DNA from: VAZQ01 sp963816745
GTDB taxonomy: Bacteria > Pseudomonadota > Alphaproteobacteria > Rhizobiales > Xanthobacteraceae
NCBI GenBank assembly: GCA_963816745.1
Contig: CAWFLQ010000001.1
Location: 744,001 to 808,000, forward strand
Length of the DNA: 64,000 nucleotides
Direction: 5' to 3'
Position numbers and translations under genes: made by a program. This document shows, piece after piece, positions 8,328 through 16,921 of this stretch. How positions within the stretch are numbered: position 1 is the first letter of the stretch; each line of letters starts with the position of its first letter. Below the pieces are notes generated by a model. The model did no database searches. It was not told the DNA's origin and saw only the letters and a list, made by a program, of their open reading frames with translations.

Positions 8328-9311
8328 AAGATGTCCTTGGCGACGAGATTATGCTCCTGGAAGTATTTCACCGCGCCGGGATGATAGGGGATGGCGTATT
8401 TCTTGTAGCCGGCGGCAGCCGAGAAGTCGCGCAGCACCGGCTGGATGGCGAGCAGGTCGGGCTTGTTCTTCTCCAGCGTGTCGAGGAACTTGTAGACGAA
8501 CGCGTCCGGCGTCTTCGCATTGGTGAACAGCACGTTGTCGAAGGTGTAGACCTTCATCGGCTTCTCGACGCCGACGAAGATCGCGCCCGGGAACGCTTCG
8601 GTCAGGTAGCCCCAGGGCGATATCTTGCGGGCCGCCGGCATGCCTTTCTCGTTGATCTCGAGCACGCGCGTGCCGCCGACGGTCGCGTTGACCTCGCGGA
8701 CCTTGGGCGCGCCGAAGGCGAAGAAGTACATGTCCGAGGCGCCGGAGACGAAATCGTCGGCGCCGCGGATGACATTGGGCACCAGGACGGGCGACACGTC
8801 CTTTTCCGTCAAGCCGCCGGTCGCGAGCATGCGCGCGTCCGAGCCCGTCGAGCACGCGCATCGCAGAGTAGCCGAGCGCGACCCGCTTGCCCCGCAGGTC
8901 GGCGATGGTGCGCATCGGCGTGTCCTTGCGCACCCAGAACGCCGATTTCAGGGGATGCGCGGTGGCGATGATCCGCAAGTCCGTCTGCTTGCCGCCCGCG
9001 CCGGCGCCTTCGAAGGCGTTGTGCAGCTCCGGCGCGTTGGCGATGCCGATCTCGACCTCGGACTTGTTGACCATCGGAATGATCACGTTGTCGCCGGCGG
9101 TCGGTTGAACGAGCACGTTCAGGCCCGCCTTGTCCTTGAGCACCTTCGCGATCGCCGAGGCGGTGGTGTGGTTGAGCGTGCCGGGCTGCAGGGTGGCGAA
9201 GCCGTAGGTCTGCGCCGAGCCGGGCGTTGCGGCGAATGCGAGAGCCGCGATGCCTGCCAACGCGCCGAGACACGAGCGGCGGCGCGCGGATTTACCAACG
9301 CTGGATGACAT
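8324..9311 (-). CDS. TAXI-family TRAP transporter substrate-binding protein 1 (one frame break)
   Basis: A periplasmic binding protein of about 329 residues. It starts with an Arg-rich signal peptide (SARRRSCLGALAGIAALAFA) and continues with QTYGFATLQPGTLNHTTASAIAKVL, the TAXI family start. ATG 9311 follows GGAGGGAAT on the minus strand. The frame changes by one extra base near 8845, in the stretch reading GACGGGCTCGGACGCGCGC on the coding strand. After correction it aligns along its length with the neighbouring paralogue (GYSAMR, MLATGGLT, VPNVIRGADDFVSGA, AYHPGA-type end). It delivers substrate to the TRAP permease encoded immediately downstream. Confidence 0.88.
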
Positions 9312-9441
9312 GAGATTCCCTCCTGGTGGTGTTTTTTTATGATTTTGGCCGGTGGCCATCGCAATATTCGCACGCCGCCTCCGGCATGGCGAGACTGAAT
9401 TGGTTGGGACGCTGCCCGCGCCAATGATGGCAAGCCTTCCC

Positions 9442-10400
9442 TCAATACGCCTTGGCCTCGATCTTGTTCTCCTGGAAGTACTTCAGCGCGCCGGGATGAT
9501 ACGCCAGCGTGTGCTTGCGGTGGATGAGGTCGCCCGTGAGATCGTTGAGCACCGGCGCGACCGCGACCAGGTCCGGCTTGTTCTTCATCATCGTGTCGAG
9601 GATCTTGTAGACCGCCTCGTCCTTCACCTTGGCGTTGGTGAACATGATGTAGTCCATGCTGTACGCCTTCATCGGCCGCTCGACCCCGACGAAAACCGGG
9701 CCGGGCTTGACCTCGACGAAATAGCCGTACGGAAAGACCTTGCGGCTCGCGTCCAGCCCCTGCGGCGTGTCGATGATCGCGAGCGCGCGCACGCCGCCGA
9801 CGGTGGCGTCGGCCTCGCGCACCTTCGGCCCGCCGAACGAGAACATGAAGGTGTCGTTGGCGCCGGCGACGAAATCATCGGCGCCGCGCAGCACGTTCGG
9901 CACCATCACCGGCTTGATGTCGGCGAGCGTGAGGCCGGCGGTCGCCAGCATGGCGAGCGAATTGCGATCGAGCGTGCGCATGGCTGAGTAGCCGGCCGGC
10001 ACCCGCTTGCCCTTGAGATCGGCCACGGTGCTGATGCCGCTGTCCTTGCGCGAGAAGAAGCCGATGCGCAGCGTGTAGATCGAGCCGATCACGCGCAGGT
10101 CGTTCTGCAGCCGGCCGGTCTCGACGCCGTCGACCACTTCCAGCATGTTGGCGATGCCGAGATCGATCTCGCCCTTGGCGACCATGGGGATCAGCACGGA
10201 CTCGCCGGCGGTCGGCTGCACCAGCGTGTTGAGGCCGCCCTTCTCCTTCAGCACCTTGGCGATGGCGGACGCGGCGGTGTGCGCGAGCGTGCCGGGCGCC
10301 ATGGTGGCGAGCCCGTAGGTCTGCGCGCCGGCACGTGCCGGCGCTGGCGAGGCTGATCGATGGCGCCGAGTAGCCGGCGAGCTTGCAAGATCGATGGCAT
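9442..10400 (-). CDS. TAXI-family TRAP transporter substrate-binding protein 2 (frame breaks in signal peptide)
   Basis: A second TAXI binding protein, paralogous to the one at 8324-9311 (shared QTYG.AT..PGTL.HT.ASAIAKVL, LVQPTAG, ADDFV.GA). The mature part, from AQTYGLATM to NKIEAKAY, is one open frame of about 300 residues. The signal peptide is scrambled by two one-base shifts near 10325-10350. ATG 10400 is chosen because AGGGAGGAAG precedes it. Two binding proteins with one permease suggest either two related substrates or differential expression. It is transcribed divergently from maleylacetate reductase across a 94-base promoter region. Confidence 0.86.
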
Positions 10401-10494
10401 GAGCTTCCTCCCTTGTCTTTGTTGGCGGGAATGATTGCACGCCGAACGGACAATGCGAGGTTGACCGCGTCGCTCCCCGGTGCACCGAGGTCGC

Positions 10495-11532
10495 ATGCTT
10501 CCGCCGTTCGTTCATGATCTTCCGTCCCAGCGCGTCGTGTTCGCGCCCGGCGCACTCGCGCGGGTTGCGGACGAAGCCGCGCGGCTCGGGCTCGACCGCG
10601 CGTTGGTCATCGCGACGCCGGGCAGCGGCGTGCGCCTGGGCAGGCGGATCGTCGAGATTCTCGGAACGCGCGCCGCGGGCCTCCATGCGCACGCGGTGAT
10701 GCACGTGCCCAAGCCGGTGGCGGACGCGGGCCTCGCGGCGCGCGCGCGATGCCAAGGCCGACGGTCTGGTCGCCGCCGGCGGCGGCGCCGCCATCGGGCT
10801 CGCCAAGATCATCGCGCGCGACCTGGGCCTGCCCATCCTCGCGGTGCCGACCACGTACTCCGGCTCGGAAGCAACGTCGATCTGGGGGCTGAGCGAGGGC
10901 GAGCGCAAATTCACCGGCAAGGACGTCCGCGTTCTCCCGCGCACGATCGTCTACGACCCCGAGCTGACGCTGCGTCTGCCGGCCGCGGTCAGCGCCGCGA
11001 GCGCCATGAACGCCATCGCGCATTGCGTCGAGGGACTCTGGGTCGCCGATCGCACACCGTTCCTGGTCGCGCTCGCAACCGATGCGACGCGGCGCTTCGG
11101 CGCGCATCTGCCGCGCGTGATCGCCGACGGCACCGATCTCGAAGCGCGGAGCGAATGCCTCGTCGCCGCCTGGCTCGCGGGCGTCGTGCTCACCGCCGGC
11201 ACCGCCTTGCAGCACAAGCTCGCCCATGTGCTCGGCGGTCTCGGCCTGCCGCACGCCGAGACCCACGCGATCATCCTGCCGCATGTGACGCGCTTCAATC
11301 TCGCGGCCGCGCCCGATGCGAACGCGCGGCTCAGCGATGCGTTGGGCGGCGATCCCGCCGATCGCTTGGCCGCGATGCTGCGCGGCTTCCCGATCCCGCA
11401 GAAGCTGTCCGACGTCGGCTTCGATCGCGGCAAGATCGATTTCGTGGCGAGGGAAATGGCAGCGATGGAAATCAAGGTGCCGCGAGCGCAACGGCGGAGG
11501 ATGTACGGGCGTTGCTTGCCGCGGCGTATTGA
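10495..11532 (+). CDS. Maleylacetate reductase (iron-containing alcohol dehydrogenase family; two frame breaks)
   Basis: About 345 residues after joining three segments. The N-terminal Rossmann-like half has FAPGALARVADE and VAAGGGAAIGLAKIIA; the C-terminal half has AVPTTYSGSEATSIWG, ALQHKLAHVLGG and GLPHAETHAIILPHV, where the His residues bind the metal. These are diagnostic of maleylacetate reductase, which converts maleylacetate to 3-oxoadipate with NADH at the end of hydroxyquinol or chloroaromatic pathways. The frame shifts by +1 near 10748 (GCGCGCGCGATGCC) and by -1 near 11485. It shares the island with a gentisate dioxygenase-like enzyme, a somewhat unusual combination. Confidence 0.88.
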   Translation: MLPPFVHDLPSQRVVFAPGALARVADEAARLGLDRALVIATPGSGVRLGRRIVEILGTRAAGLHAHAVMHVPKPVADAGLAARARCQGRRSGRRRRRRRHRARQDHRARPGPAHPRGADHVLRLGSNVDLGAERGRAQIHRQGRPRSPAHDRLRPRADAASAGRGQRRERHERHRALRRGTLGRRSHTVPGRARNRCDAALRRASAARDRRRHRSRSAERMPRRRLARGRRAHRRHRLAAQARPCARRSRPAARRDPRDHPAACDALQSRGRARCERAAQRCVGRRSRRSLGRDAARLPDPAEAVRRRLRSRQDRFRGEGNGSDGNQGAASATAEDVRALLAAAY

Positions 11533-11591
11533 TGACGTTTGGACAACAGCAAATTTACCTTACGGTGGCGACCCGCCTGCCGAGTCCAGTC

Positions 11592-11605
11592 TGAACGACC
11601 GTTCA
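11592..11605. promoter_or_regulatory. Perfect operator-like palindrome TGAACG-AC-CGTTCA
   Basis: A 6-base inverted repeat with a 2-base spacer, 60 bases after maleylacetate reductase and 207 bases before the next gene. TGAACGnnCGTTCA is the shape of many TetR-family operators. No TetR gene is in the window, so the regulator is unknown. Confidence 0.45.
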
Positions 11606-11812
11606 TCTGCTCGATCCGCAGCCGCCGGATTCCGCAAATCGCGGACAATCTTCTTTCCGCACCGCATCATATCGCGATGGAACTCGCGTCCGTGTTTTCA
11701 TGGATTCGTGCCCGGCGTGTGAACGCGTTGGCGGTACCGCCCGACAACTAGCAGAGCCTCTCGAGGGCGCAATCCTCGGGAACTGCTCGGACACACAACT
11801 GGGAGAAAGAAA

Positions 11813-13201
11813 ATGCCCAAACATAACATAACAAGAAACTTGCTAAGGGCGACGCTCCTTGCCTCGCTCGCGATGCCGGCCAGCGCGTTGCTGCCGGCTG
11901 CAAGTCCGCTACCGTTTGCCGCGACCAAAGCCTATGCCGGTATCCTCGCCGAGCACCGCGCCGTGCTCGAGCAATACGGCAGGTTCCAGCCGCACGGCAA
12001 ATACGGCGAGGTCTGGGTGCCGACGGTGACGCCGCAAGGCTGGCATCCCTATCCGCCCTGCCACTGGGTGTACACGAAGCTCGGCTGGTACTTCGACGAC
12101 AAGACGCCCTGGGGCCAGATCGTGCACCACCACGGCCGCTGGACGCACGACGACGGCCGCTGGATCTGGGTGCCGGGCGAGGAGTACAGCCCGGGTTGGG
12201 TGATCTGGAAAGCGAACCAGGAGTGGGTCGGCTGGGCGCCGACGCCGCCCGAGCAGGACATGAAGACGCTCGATGTCCAGGCGTTCAACTCGGACAAGAT
12301 GTGGACCTTCATGGACGTCAAGAAGTTCGGCAAAAGCTGCGACGGCGGCATTGCACCGTCCGCGCAGGTGCCGATGCTGCTGACGCGCACTCAATACATT
12401 CGCGACGTCGCAGTGGTGGACGGCATCGTGGTGTTCGTGTTCCCGTCCTGGCTGTGGGGACCGATCGTCAACATCGATATCTTCAACATCAATGTCTGGT
12501 CGCCGGTCTTCATCGTGAACGTGATCAACATCTGGAACATCGTCTGGAACGTGAACATCGTCGTCAACATCGCCTGTAACAACACGCTGCCGGCGATGGC
12601 GCCGCCACCGCCGCCCTCGAATCCGCCGTCCCCGCCTGGACGGCGCACCGAGTTGCCGCCGACCACGCCTCCGGGCGGCAGCGGTCCGCCCCAGCAGCCG
12701 CCGGGCACCTCGACGCCCCCGTGGAATCCCCCGGGCGGCTACACTCCGCCGGGTGGCTACACTCCGCCGCGGCAGCCGCCGACGACGTGGACGCCGCCGT
12801 CGTATCCGCCCGGTGGAAGCTATCCGCCGCGGCCGCCGGGCACCGGGTCGACCAATCCGACCGGGCCGAAAGTGGTGATCGACACCTTCCCGCCACGGAG
12901 GCCGGGCAGCGGCATCACCCCGGGAGGCAACAACTTCCCGGGCGCCGGCAACGGCAGCGGACCTGGCCGGCCGACCGGTCCGACTGGGCCGACCGGCAAC
13001 GGCAACATGTCCGGCGGCAAGACGATCGATCCCGGCTACGGCCGCGGCCGGTTGAACGGCAACGGTCAGGTCGGACTGAGCAGCTCGATCGGATCGCGCC
13101 TCGCTTCGCCGACCGGGCTCACGGTCGGCAGCGGCCGAGCCAATCTCACTCAGTCGAGTGGCAACAGCACCGCCAGCGCCAGCAAGTATCGCTTGCGCTG
13201 A
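11813..13201 (+). CDS. Secreted protein with Trp-rich, Asn/Ile-rich and Pro/Gly-rich regions
   Basis: A 462-residue intact protein that I do not recognise as a named family. In order: a signal peptide (residues 1-39); a Trp/His-rich region (68-145; WVPTVTPQGWHPYPPCHW, RWTHDDGRWIWVPGEE) like YXXW/DUF6600-type surface proteins; a region of alternating Asn, Ile, Val and Trp (217-257; IDIFNINVWS, WNIVWNVNIVVNIA); a proline-rich region with PPGGYT repeats (about 262-355); and a Gly/Pro/Asn-rich tail. GGGAGAAAG precedes ATG 11813 and a strong terminator follows, so it is probably a single-gene transcript. It is likely exported, possibly to the cell surface. Confidence 0.7.
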   Translation: MPKHNITRNLLRATLLASLAMPASALLPAASPLPFAATKAYAGILAEHRAVLEQYGRFQPHGKYGEVWVPTVTPQGWHPYPPCHWVYTKLGWYFDDKTPWGQIVHHHGRWTHDDGRWIWVPGEEYSPGWVIWKANQEWVGWAPTPPEQDMKTLDVQAFNSDKMWTFMDVKKFGKSCDGGIAPSAQVPMLLTRTQYIRDVAVVDGIVVFVFPSWLWGPIVNIDIFNINVWSPVFIVNVINIWNIVWNVNIVVNIACNNTLPAMAPPPPPSNPPSPPGRRTELPPTTPPGGSGPPQQPPGTSTPPWNPPGGYTPPGGYTPPRQPPTTWTPPSYPPGGSYPPRPPGTGSTNPTGPKVVIDTFPPRRPGSGITPGGNNFPGAGNGSGPGRPTGPTGPTGNGNMSGGKTIDPGYGRGRLNGNGQVGLSSSIGSRLASPTGLTVGSGRANLTQSSGNSTASASKYRLR

Positions 13202-13218
13202 TCGAAGCAACCAACGCG

Positions 13219-13249
13219 AAGGCGCGGCCGCACGGCCGCGCCTTTTTTT
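13219..13249 (+). terminator. Rho-independent terminator
   Basis: GGCGCGGCCG (13221-13230) pairs perfectly with CGGCCGCGCC (13233-13242) and is followed by seven T residues (13243-13249). It ends transcription of the secreted-protein gene and separates it from the convergent metF-like gene. Confidence 0.93.
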
Positions 13250-13262
13250 GCATGCGAATTGT

Positions 13263-14210
13263 CTAGCCTTCCTGTCGCGGCGGCTCGACCCGGAACCCGC
13301 CGCCGCCTTCGATCGTGATGCGCCGCTCGGCCACGGCCTGCGCCCAGCGCGCGGTGCGCGCGAGCCCGCCGAAGGAGAAGAAATGCGGCACGACGTCGCC
13401 GAGATCGGCGCGCGCCTCGGCCAATGTGCGCAGCAGCGCGTCGGGAGCCGACATCGCGAACAGCTGACGCACCAAGCCCGCCTGCCGCGCCAGCCCTTGG
13501 GCGGACGCGCGCACACCGCAACGCTGCGCATAGCGCAAGAGCGTCGCGATATTGGTCGGGCCGGCAAGGCCGATCCGCACCGGATGCTCGATGCCGAAGG
13601 CACGCAACCGGGCGATCCATTTCAGCATCGATGCGCCGTCGAAGCCGAATTGCGTGACGAAGTGGACGGCCATGCCCGTGTTGTCGGCGGCGCGGACCTT
13701 GTCCGCGAGAGCGCGGTCGAGGTCCTGCTGTGAGATGCGGGGATGGCCGTCGGGATAGCCGGCGATGCCGATCTCGGTGAAACCATGGCGCCGCAGGGCG
13801 CCGCTGTCGATCACCTCGACCGAGCTGCGGAATTGGCCGGCAGGGTTGTCACGGTCGCCGGCGATCACCAGCACGCATCGTGCCTGCGCCTCGCCGCTCG
13901 CGCGCGCGAGAAATTCGTCGAGGTCCTGGGCGCTCGCGAAGTTGCGCACGGCCAGGTGCGGCACCGGCTCGAAGCCGGCCTTGCGCAAGCCCACCGCCGC
14001 GACGACCGCCTCTTCCGCCGGCCGTGTCGGCACCGCGCTGACATAGACCCGCGTGCCGGCGGGTGCGATGTCGGCAAGCTGGGCGACATCGTCGGCCGAC
14101 GGGTGCGTCGCCTCGAGCGAGAAGCCACGGGTGAAATCCGCGATCGCCGCGACTGGCTCGCTGCGCGTCTCGGGCGGGGTCACGGCCGCTGCCGCGGTCA
14201 TCGCCGTCAC
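13263..14210 (-). CDS. Methylenetetrahydrofolate reductase-like protein (MetF family)
   Basis: A 315-residue TIM-barrel flavoprotein of the MetF family. FSLEATHPSADDVAQL, RVYVSAVPTRP, VIAGDRDNPAG, GIAGYPDGHP and VTQFGFD mark the family; the last two correspond to the folate and flavin site. Canonical MetF has PPKT in the first strand, here replaced by SLEATHP, which fits the divergent MetF-like members associated with C1 transfer from methylated compounds. The start overlaps the upstream methyltransferase-like gene by four bases (ATGA), so they form a coupled pair. It may channel a methyl or methylene group produced by its partner; this is inference. Confidence 0.85.
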   Translation of the reverse strand: MTAMTAAAAVTPPETRSEPVAAIADFTRGFSLEATHPSADDVAQLADIAPAGTRVYVSAVPTRPAEEAVVAAVGLRKAGFEPVPHLAVRNFASAQDLDEFLARASGEAQARCVLVIAGDRDNPAGQFRSSVEVIDSGALRRHGFTEIGIAGYPDGHPRISQQDLDRALADKVRAADNTGMAVHFVTQFGFDGASMLKWIARLRAFGIEHPVRIGLAGPTNIATLLRYAQRCGVRASAQGLARQAGLVRQLFAMSAPDALLRTLAEARADLGDVVPHFFSFGGLARTARWAQAVAERRITIEGGGGFRVEPPRQEG

Positions 14211-15634
14211 TCGCGCCGGCGTGAGATCACGAAGGACTCGTCGTAGAACCAGAGGCCGCCGTGCTCGCGCAGGACCTCGCGCGTTGCATCGAGGTAGCGT
14301 CCATCGGCGACGACCGGGCCGAGCCGGTCATCCTCGACCTGCGCCACGTAGATCGCCGCGTTCCAGGCCGCGAACAGCGTCGAGGTGCCGATCGAGGAGG
14401 ATTCCGAGATCTCGGACGGCAGCGTGTGCATGTCGTAGCGGAACAGCGAACGATTGTCGGCGTAGACGTTGAAATTGAGGTCGCGGCCGGCGGGCCCGAG
14501 CTCGTGCTTCACGGCCTTCATGATCTGGTGGCGGTCGTGCATGAACGGATTGTCGCCCGGCCAGACCTTGCGGATGATCTCCATGCCGGGATCGTTGCCG
14601 TGGGAATGGATGGCGATCAGCCGTCCCCCCGGGCCAAGCGATTTTGCGAGCGGCGCGATCACGCGCTTGGCCTTGAAGTCGAGCGAGGCGCGCGCGCGGT
14701 AGGGCTGCGACGCCATGACCAGATCGTAATTGGCCACCGTGCCGCCGGGGCGCGGGATGATCGGATCGAGCAGGAACTTGTGGTCCTCGCGATAGATCAC
14801 CATCACCACGGGCCGGTCGTAGACCGGATTGCCGGTCTTGGGCGACACCCCGGCTTTCCAGTTCTGCGACAGGAACGGCTCGAGGTCGGTGATCTGCTGT
14901 TCGAAGCGGTAGGCCGAATTGCCGGCGAGCGGAACCTCGTGCCAGACCAGGCTCGACGCCGCCGATAGCGACTTCACCGCGAGCCAGGGCGCGTCGGAAT
15001 AGGCGAGGTTGGTCAGCACCAGCACTGTCGCGGGATGCTCGAAGAAGCGGTCCGACATCTTCTGCAGGGCGAGCCGGACGTCCTCGAGGCTGATCTCCTT
15101 GCCCACCACGTAGAACGGCGTATGCGGAAAGCGGTCGTGCATCGCGCGCATCACCCGCAGCAGCACGGTGCCGTCGCCGACGCCGGCGTCGAAGACGCGC
15201 ATGGCCGGCGGCCGCGGATGAACGTTGGCGAGCTCGAGCCCGACGCGGCTCGCGACCACCCACTTTTCGCTGCAGGTGTTGACGAAGAGGAGATACTTCT
15301 GCCGGTTGTCGAAGAAGCGGAAGTTGCGCTGCGGATCGGGTTCGCCGGTGGGAGCCAGTGCCGGCGCGGTTGCCGGCGCAGCCGCAAGGGGGGCCGGGCC
15401 GTTGCCCTGGCGCGGCTCGCGCACGATGACGGTGGGACGCGCAAGCGCCGCCGACCGGTTGATCTCCATGAAGGCGCGGATGCGATCGAGCGTCTCGGTG
15501 GTGATGCGGCCGCCGTTGCGCAGCCGCGCGGTGAGCTTCCCGTCATTGACGGCGCGCCGGCCGAAGGTCGATTCCGCCAGCCCGCTGTGACGGCAATAGT
15601 CGGAGATTTCCTGCAGGAGTTCTTGCGCGCTCAT
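14207..15634 (-). CDS. SAM-dependent methyltransferase-like protein coupled to metF-like gene
   Basis: A 475-residue intact protein. The first 60 residues look like a small helical DNA-binding domain (SAQELLQEISDYCRHSGLAE, GGRITTETLDRIRAFM), followed by a Pro/Ala linker and then a class I methyltransferase-like fold with motif I as VFDAGVGDGTVLLRVM near residue 140. Further conserved blocks are YVVGKEISLEDVRLAL, GGRLIAIHSHGNDPGMEI and YDMHTLPSEISE. The substrate is unknown. The gene overlaps the MetF-like gene and probably works with it. No frame breaks. Confidence 0.7.
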   Translation of the reverse strand: MSAQELLQEISDYCRHSGLAESTFGRRAVNDGKLTARLRNGGRITTETLDRIRAFMEINRSAALARPTVIVREPRQGNGPAPLAAAPATAPALAPTGEPDPQRNFRFFDNRQKYLLFVNTCSEKWVVASRVGLELANVHPRPPAMRVFDAGVGDGTVLLRVMRAMHDRFPHTPFYVVGKEISLEDVRLALQKMSDRFFEHPATVLVLTNLAYSDAPWLAVKSLSAASSLVWHEVPLAGNSAYRFEQQITDLEPFLSQNWKAGVSPKTGNPVYDRPVVMVIYREDHKFLLDPIIPRPGGTVANYDLVMASQPYRARASLDFKAKRVIAPLAKSLGPGGRLIAIHSHGNDPGMEIIRKVWPGDNPFMHDRHQIMKAVKHELGPAGRDLNFNVYADNRSLFRYDMHTLPSEISESSSIGTSTLFAAWNAAIYVAQVEDDRLGPVVADGRYLDATREVLREHGGLWFYDESFVISRRRE

Positions 15635-16059
15635 GACCTACGCCTCGCTTGTGGTTTCACTCCGGTCTTCTTGTTCTGCCCCGACGTGTTCTTGGCGACG
15701 CCTTGCAAAACGGCACAGAAGTGGCCCAGCGAACCAAGCATGGCGAATTGCGTCAACCACAAAAGGTCCCACCATCGGAGTGGGACGGCTAATGGGCAAT
15801 TGCCCCAATCTGAAGAAGCCTATGATTTATATACGGTTATTCAAGTGGCGGCCATCTTGATGTACTGTATCGTGGGCTACTCGCCTTGTCGTGGGAAGAA
15901 TCCCATAAATTGGTCGTTGGGAGTGGGCAGAGGGTGGCTCCGCGGGATTGGACCGCGCGAAAGCTGTCCGCCGGACGGGTGGACACGTCATTCGATGCGA
16001 CGATACGGTGGCCAAGCGGCCCTACTTTCTCCGCCGCGCCACCAGGACCTCCCCCACAG
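15635..16059. other. Intergenic region with two hairpins, divergent promoters
   Basis: No convincing gene. It separates the divergent methyltransferase-like and hydroxypyruvate isomerase genes. It holds a hairpin TCCCAC-CATCGGA-GTGGGA (15767-15785) and a perfect palindrome GGGCAATTGCCC (15794-15805), either of which could be an operator. An AT-rich patch (15820-15845, TTTATATACGGTTATT) is the best promoter candidate. Confidence 0.5.
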
Positions 16060-16842
16060 ATGCCCCGCTTTGCCGCCAATCTGGCCTATCTCTTCACCGA
16101 GCGTCCCCTGATCGAGCGCTTCGGCGCCGCGGCCGCCGCAGGCTTCAAGGCGGTCGAGCTGCAATTTCCCTATGACCATGCGCCCTCGGCCGTCAAGGCC
16201 GAGCTCGACCGGCACGGCCTGACCGTGCTCGGCCTCAACACCGCGCCCGGCCAGGCGGCGTCGGGAGAGTTCGGCGTCGCGGCCATTCCAGGCCGTGAGC
16301 AGGAGTTCGCCACGCTGTTTGCGCAGGCGCTCGACTACATCACAGCCATCGGGGGCTGCCAGATCCACTGTCTGGCGGGCAAGGTGCCGCCGGAGCAGCG
16401 GCCGGCGGCGGAGACGACCTTCATCCGCAACCTCGCCCGCGCGGCCGACGCGGCGCGGGAGAAGAACATCACGCTGCTGATCGAGCCGATCAATCCGCGC
16501 GACCGGCCGGATTATTTCCTCACCCGCGCCGAGCAGGCGGCCGACATCATCGCCAAGGTGGAACGGCCGAACGTGCGCATCCAGTTCGACTTCTACCATG
16601 TGCAGATCGTCGGCGGCGATCTCATCCGGCGATTCGAGAAGCATTTCCCCGTCGTCGGCCACGTGCAGGTCGCGGCGGTCCCTTCGCGTCACGAGCCCGA
16701 CGAGGGCGAGATCAACTATCCCGAAATCTTCGCCGCGCTCGATCGCGTCGGCTTCAAGGGCTGGGTCGGTTGCGAATACCGGCCGCGTGGACGAACGGAG
16801 GACGGCTTGGGGTGGGCGCGCGGATTTGGAATTGGCCACTGA
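16060..16842 (+). CDS. hyi: Hydroxypyruvate isomerase family protein
   Basis: A 260-residue intact TIM-barrel protein of the xylose isomerase-like superfamily. MPRFAANLAYLFTERP, GLNTAPGQAASGEFGVAAIPG, IHCLAGKV, LIEPINPRDRPDYFL, IQFDFYHVQI and VGCEYRP are typical of Hyi, which interconverts hydroxypyruvate and tartronate semialdehyde in glyoxylate metabolism; the Glu, Asp and His residues in these blocks form the metal site. The frame is open upstream to 15886, but ATG 16060 begins the conserved N-terminus. An SDR gene lies downstream, interrupted by the DUF559 element, so the two may once have been adjacent. Confidence 0.88.
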   Translation: MPRFAANLAYLFTERPLIERFGAAAAAGFKAVELQFPYDHAPSAVKAELDRHGLTVLGLNTAPGQAASGEFGVAAIPGREQEFATLFAQALDYITAIGGCQIHCLAGKVPPEQRPAAETTFIRNLARAADAAREKNITLLIEPINPRDRPDYFLTRAEQAADIIAKVERPNVRIQFDFYHVQIVGGDLIRRFEKHFPVVGHVQVAAVPSRHEPDEGEINYPEIFAALDRVGFKGWVGCEYRPRGRTEDGLGWARGFGIGH

Positions 16843-16852
16843 CGCTGACGTT

Positions 16853-16914
16853 GCCGCGGACTCGGTGAGCTCCCTCTCCCCGCTCTTGCGGGGAGAGGGT
16901 AGGGGTGAGGGGCG
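16853..16914 (+). repeat. Left inverted repeat of the DUF559 cassette
   Basis: It begins GCCGCGGACTCGGTG, then a hairpin with stem 16872-16883/16888-16899, then TAGGGGTGAGGGGCG. It is the inverted partner of 17290-17351; the two mismatches are at bases 16 and 49 of the repeat. Confidence 0.93.
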
Positions 16915-16921
16915 ACGCGCG

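Noticed and set aside
6186..8384. Very long open frame (732 codons) on the plus strand
   Set aside because: It is the antisense shadow of the intact TRAP permease; its translation is rich in Arg, Asp, His and Gln with no motif.
16867..16914. Left cassette repeat as a terminator of hyi
   Set aside because: The hairpin is strong but lacks a T-run, and the same sequence is repeated inverted at the other end, so an element end is the better reading.
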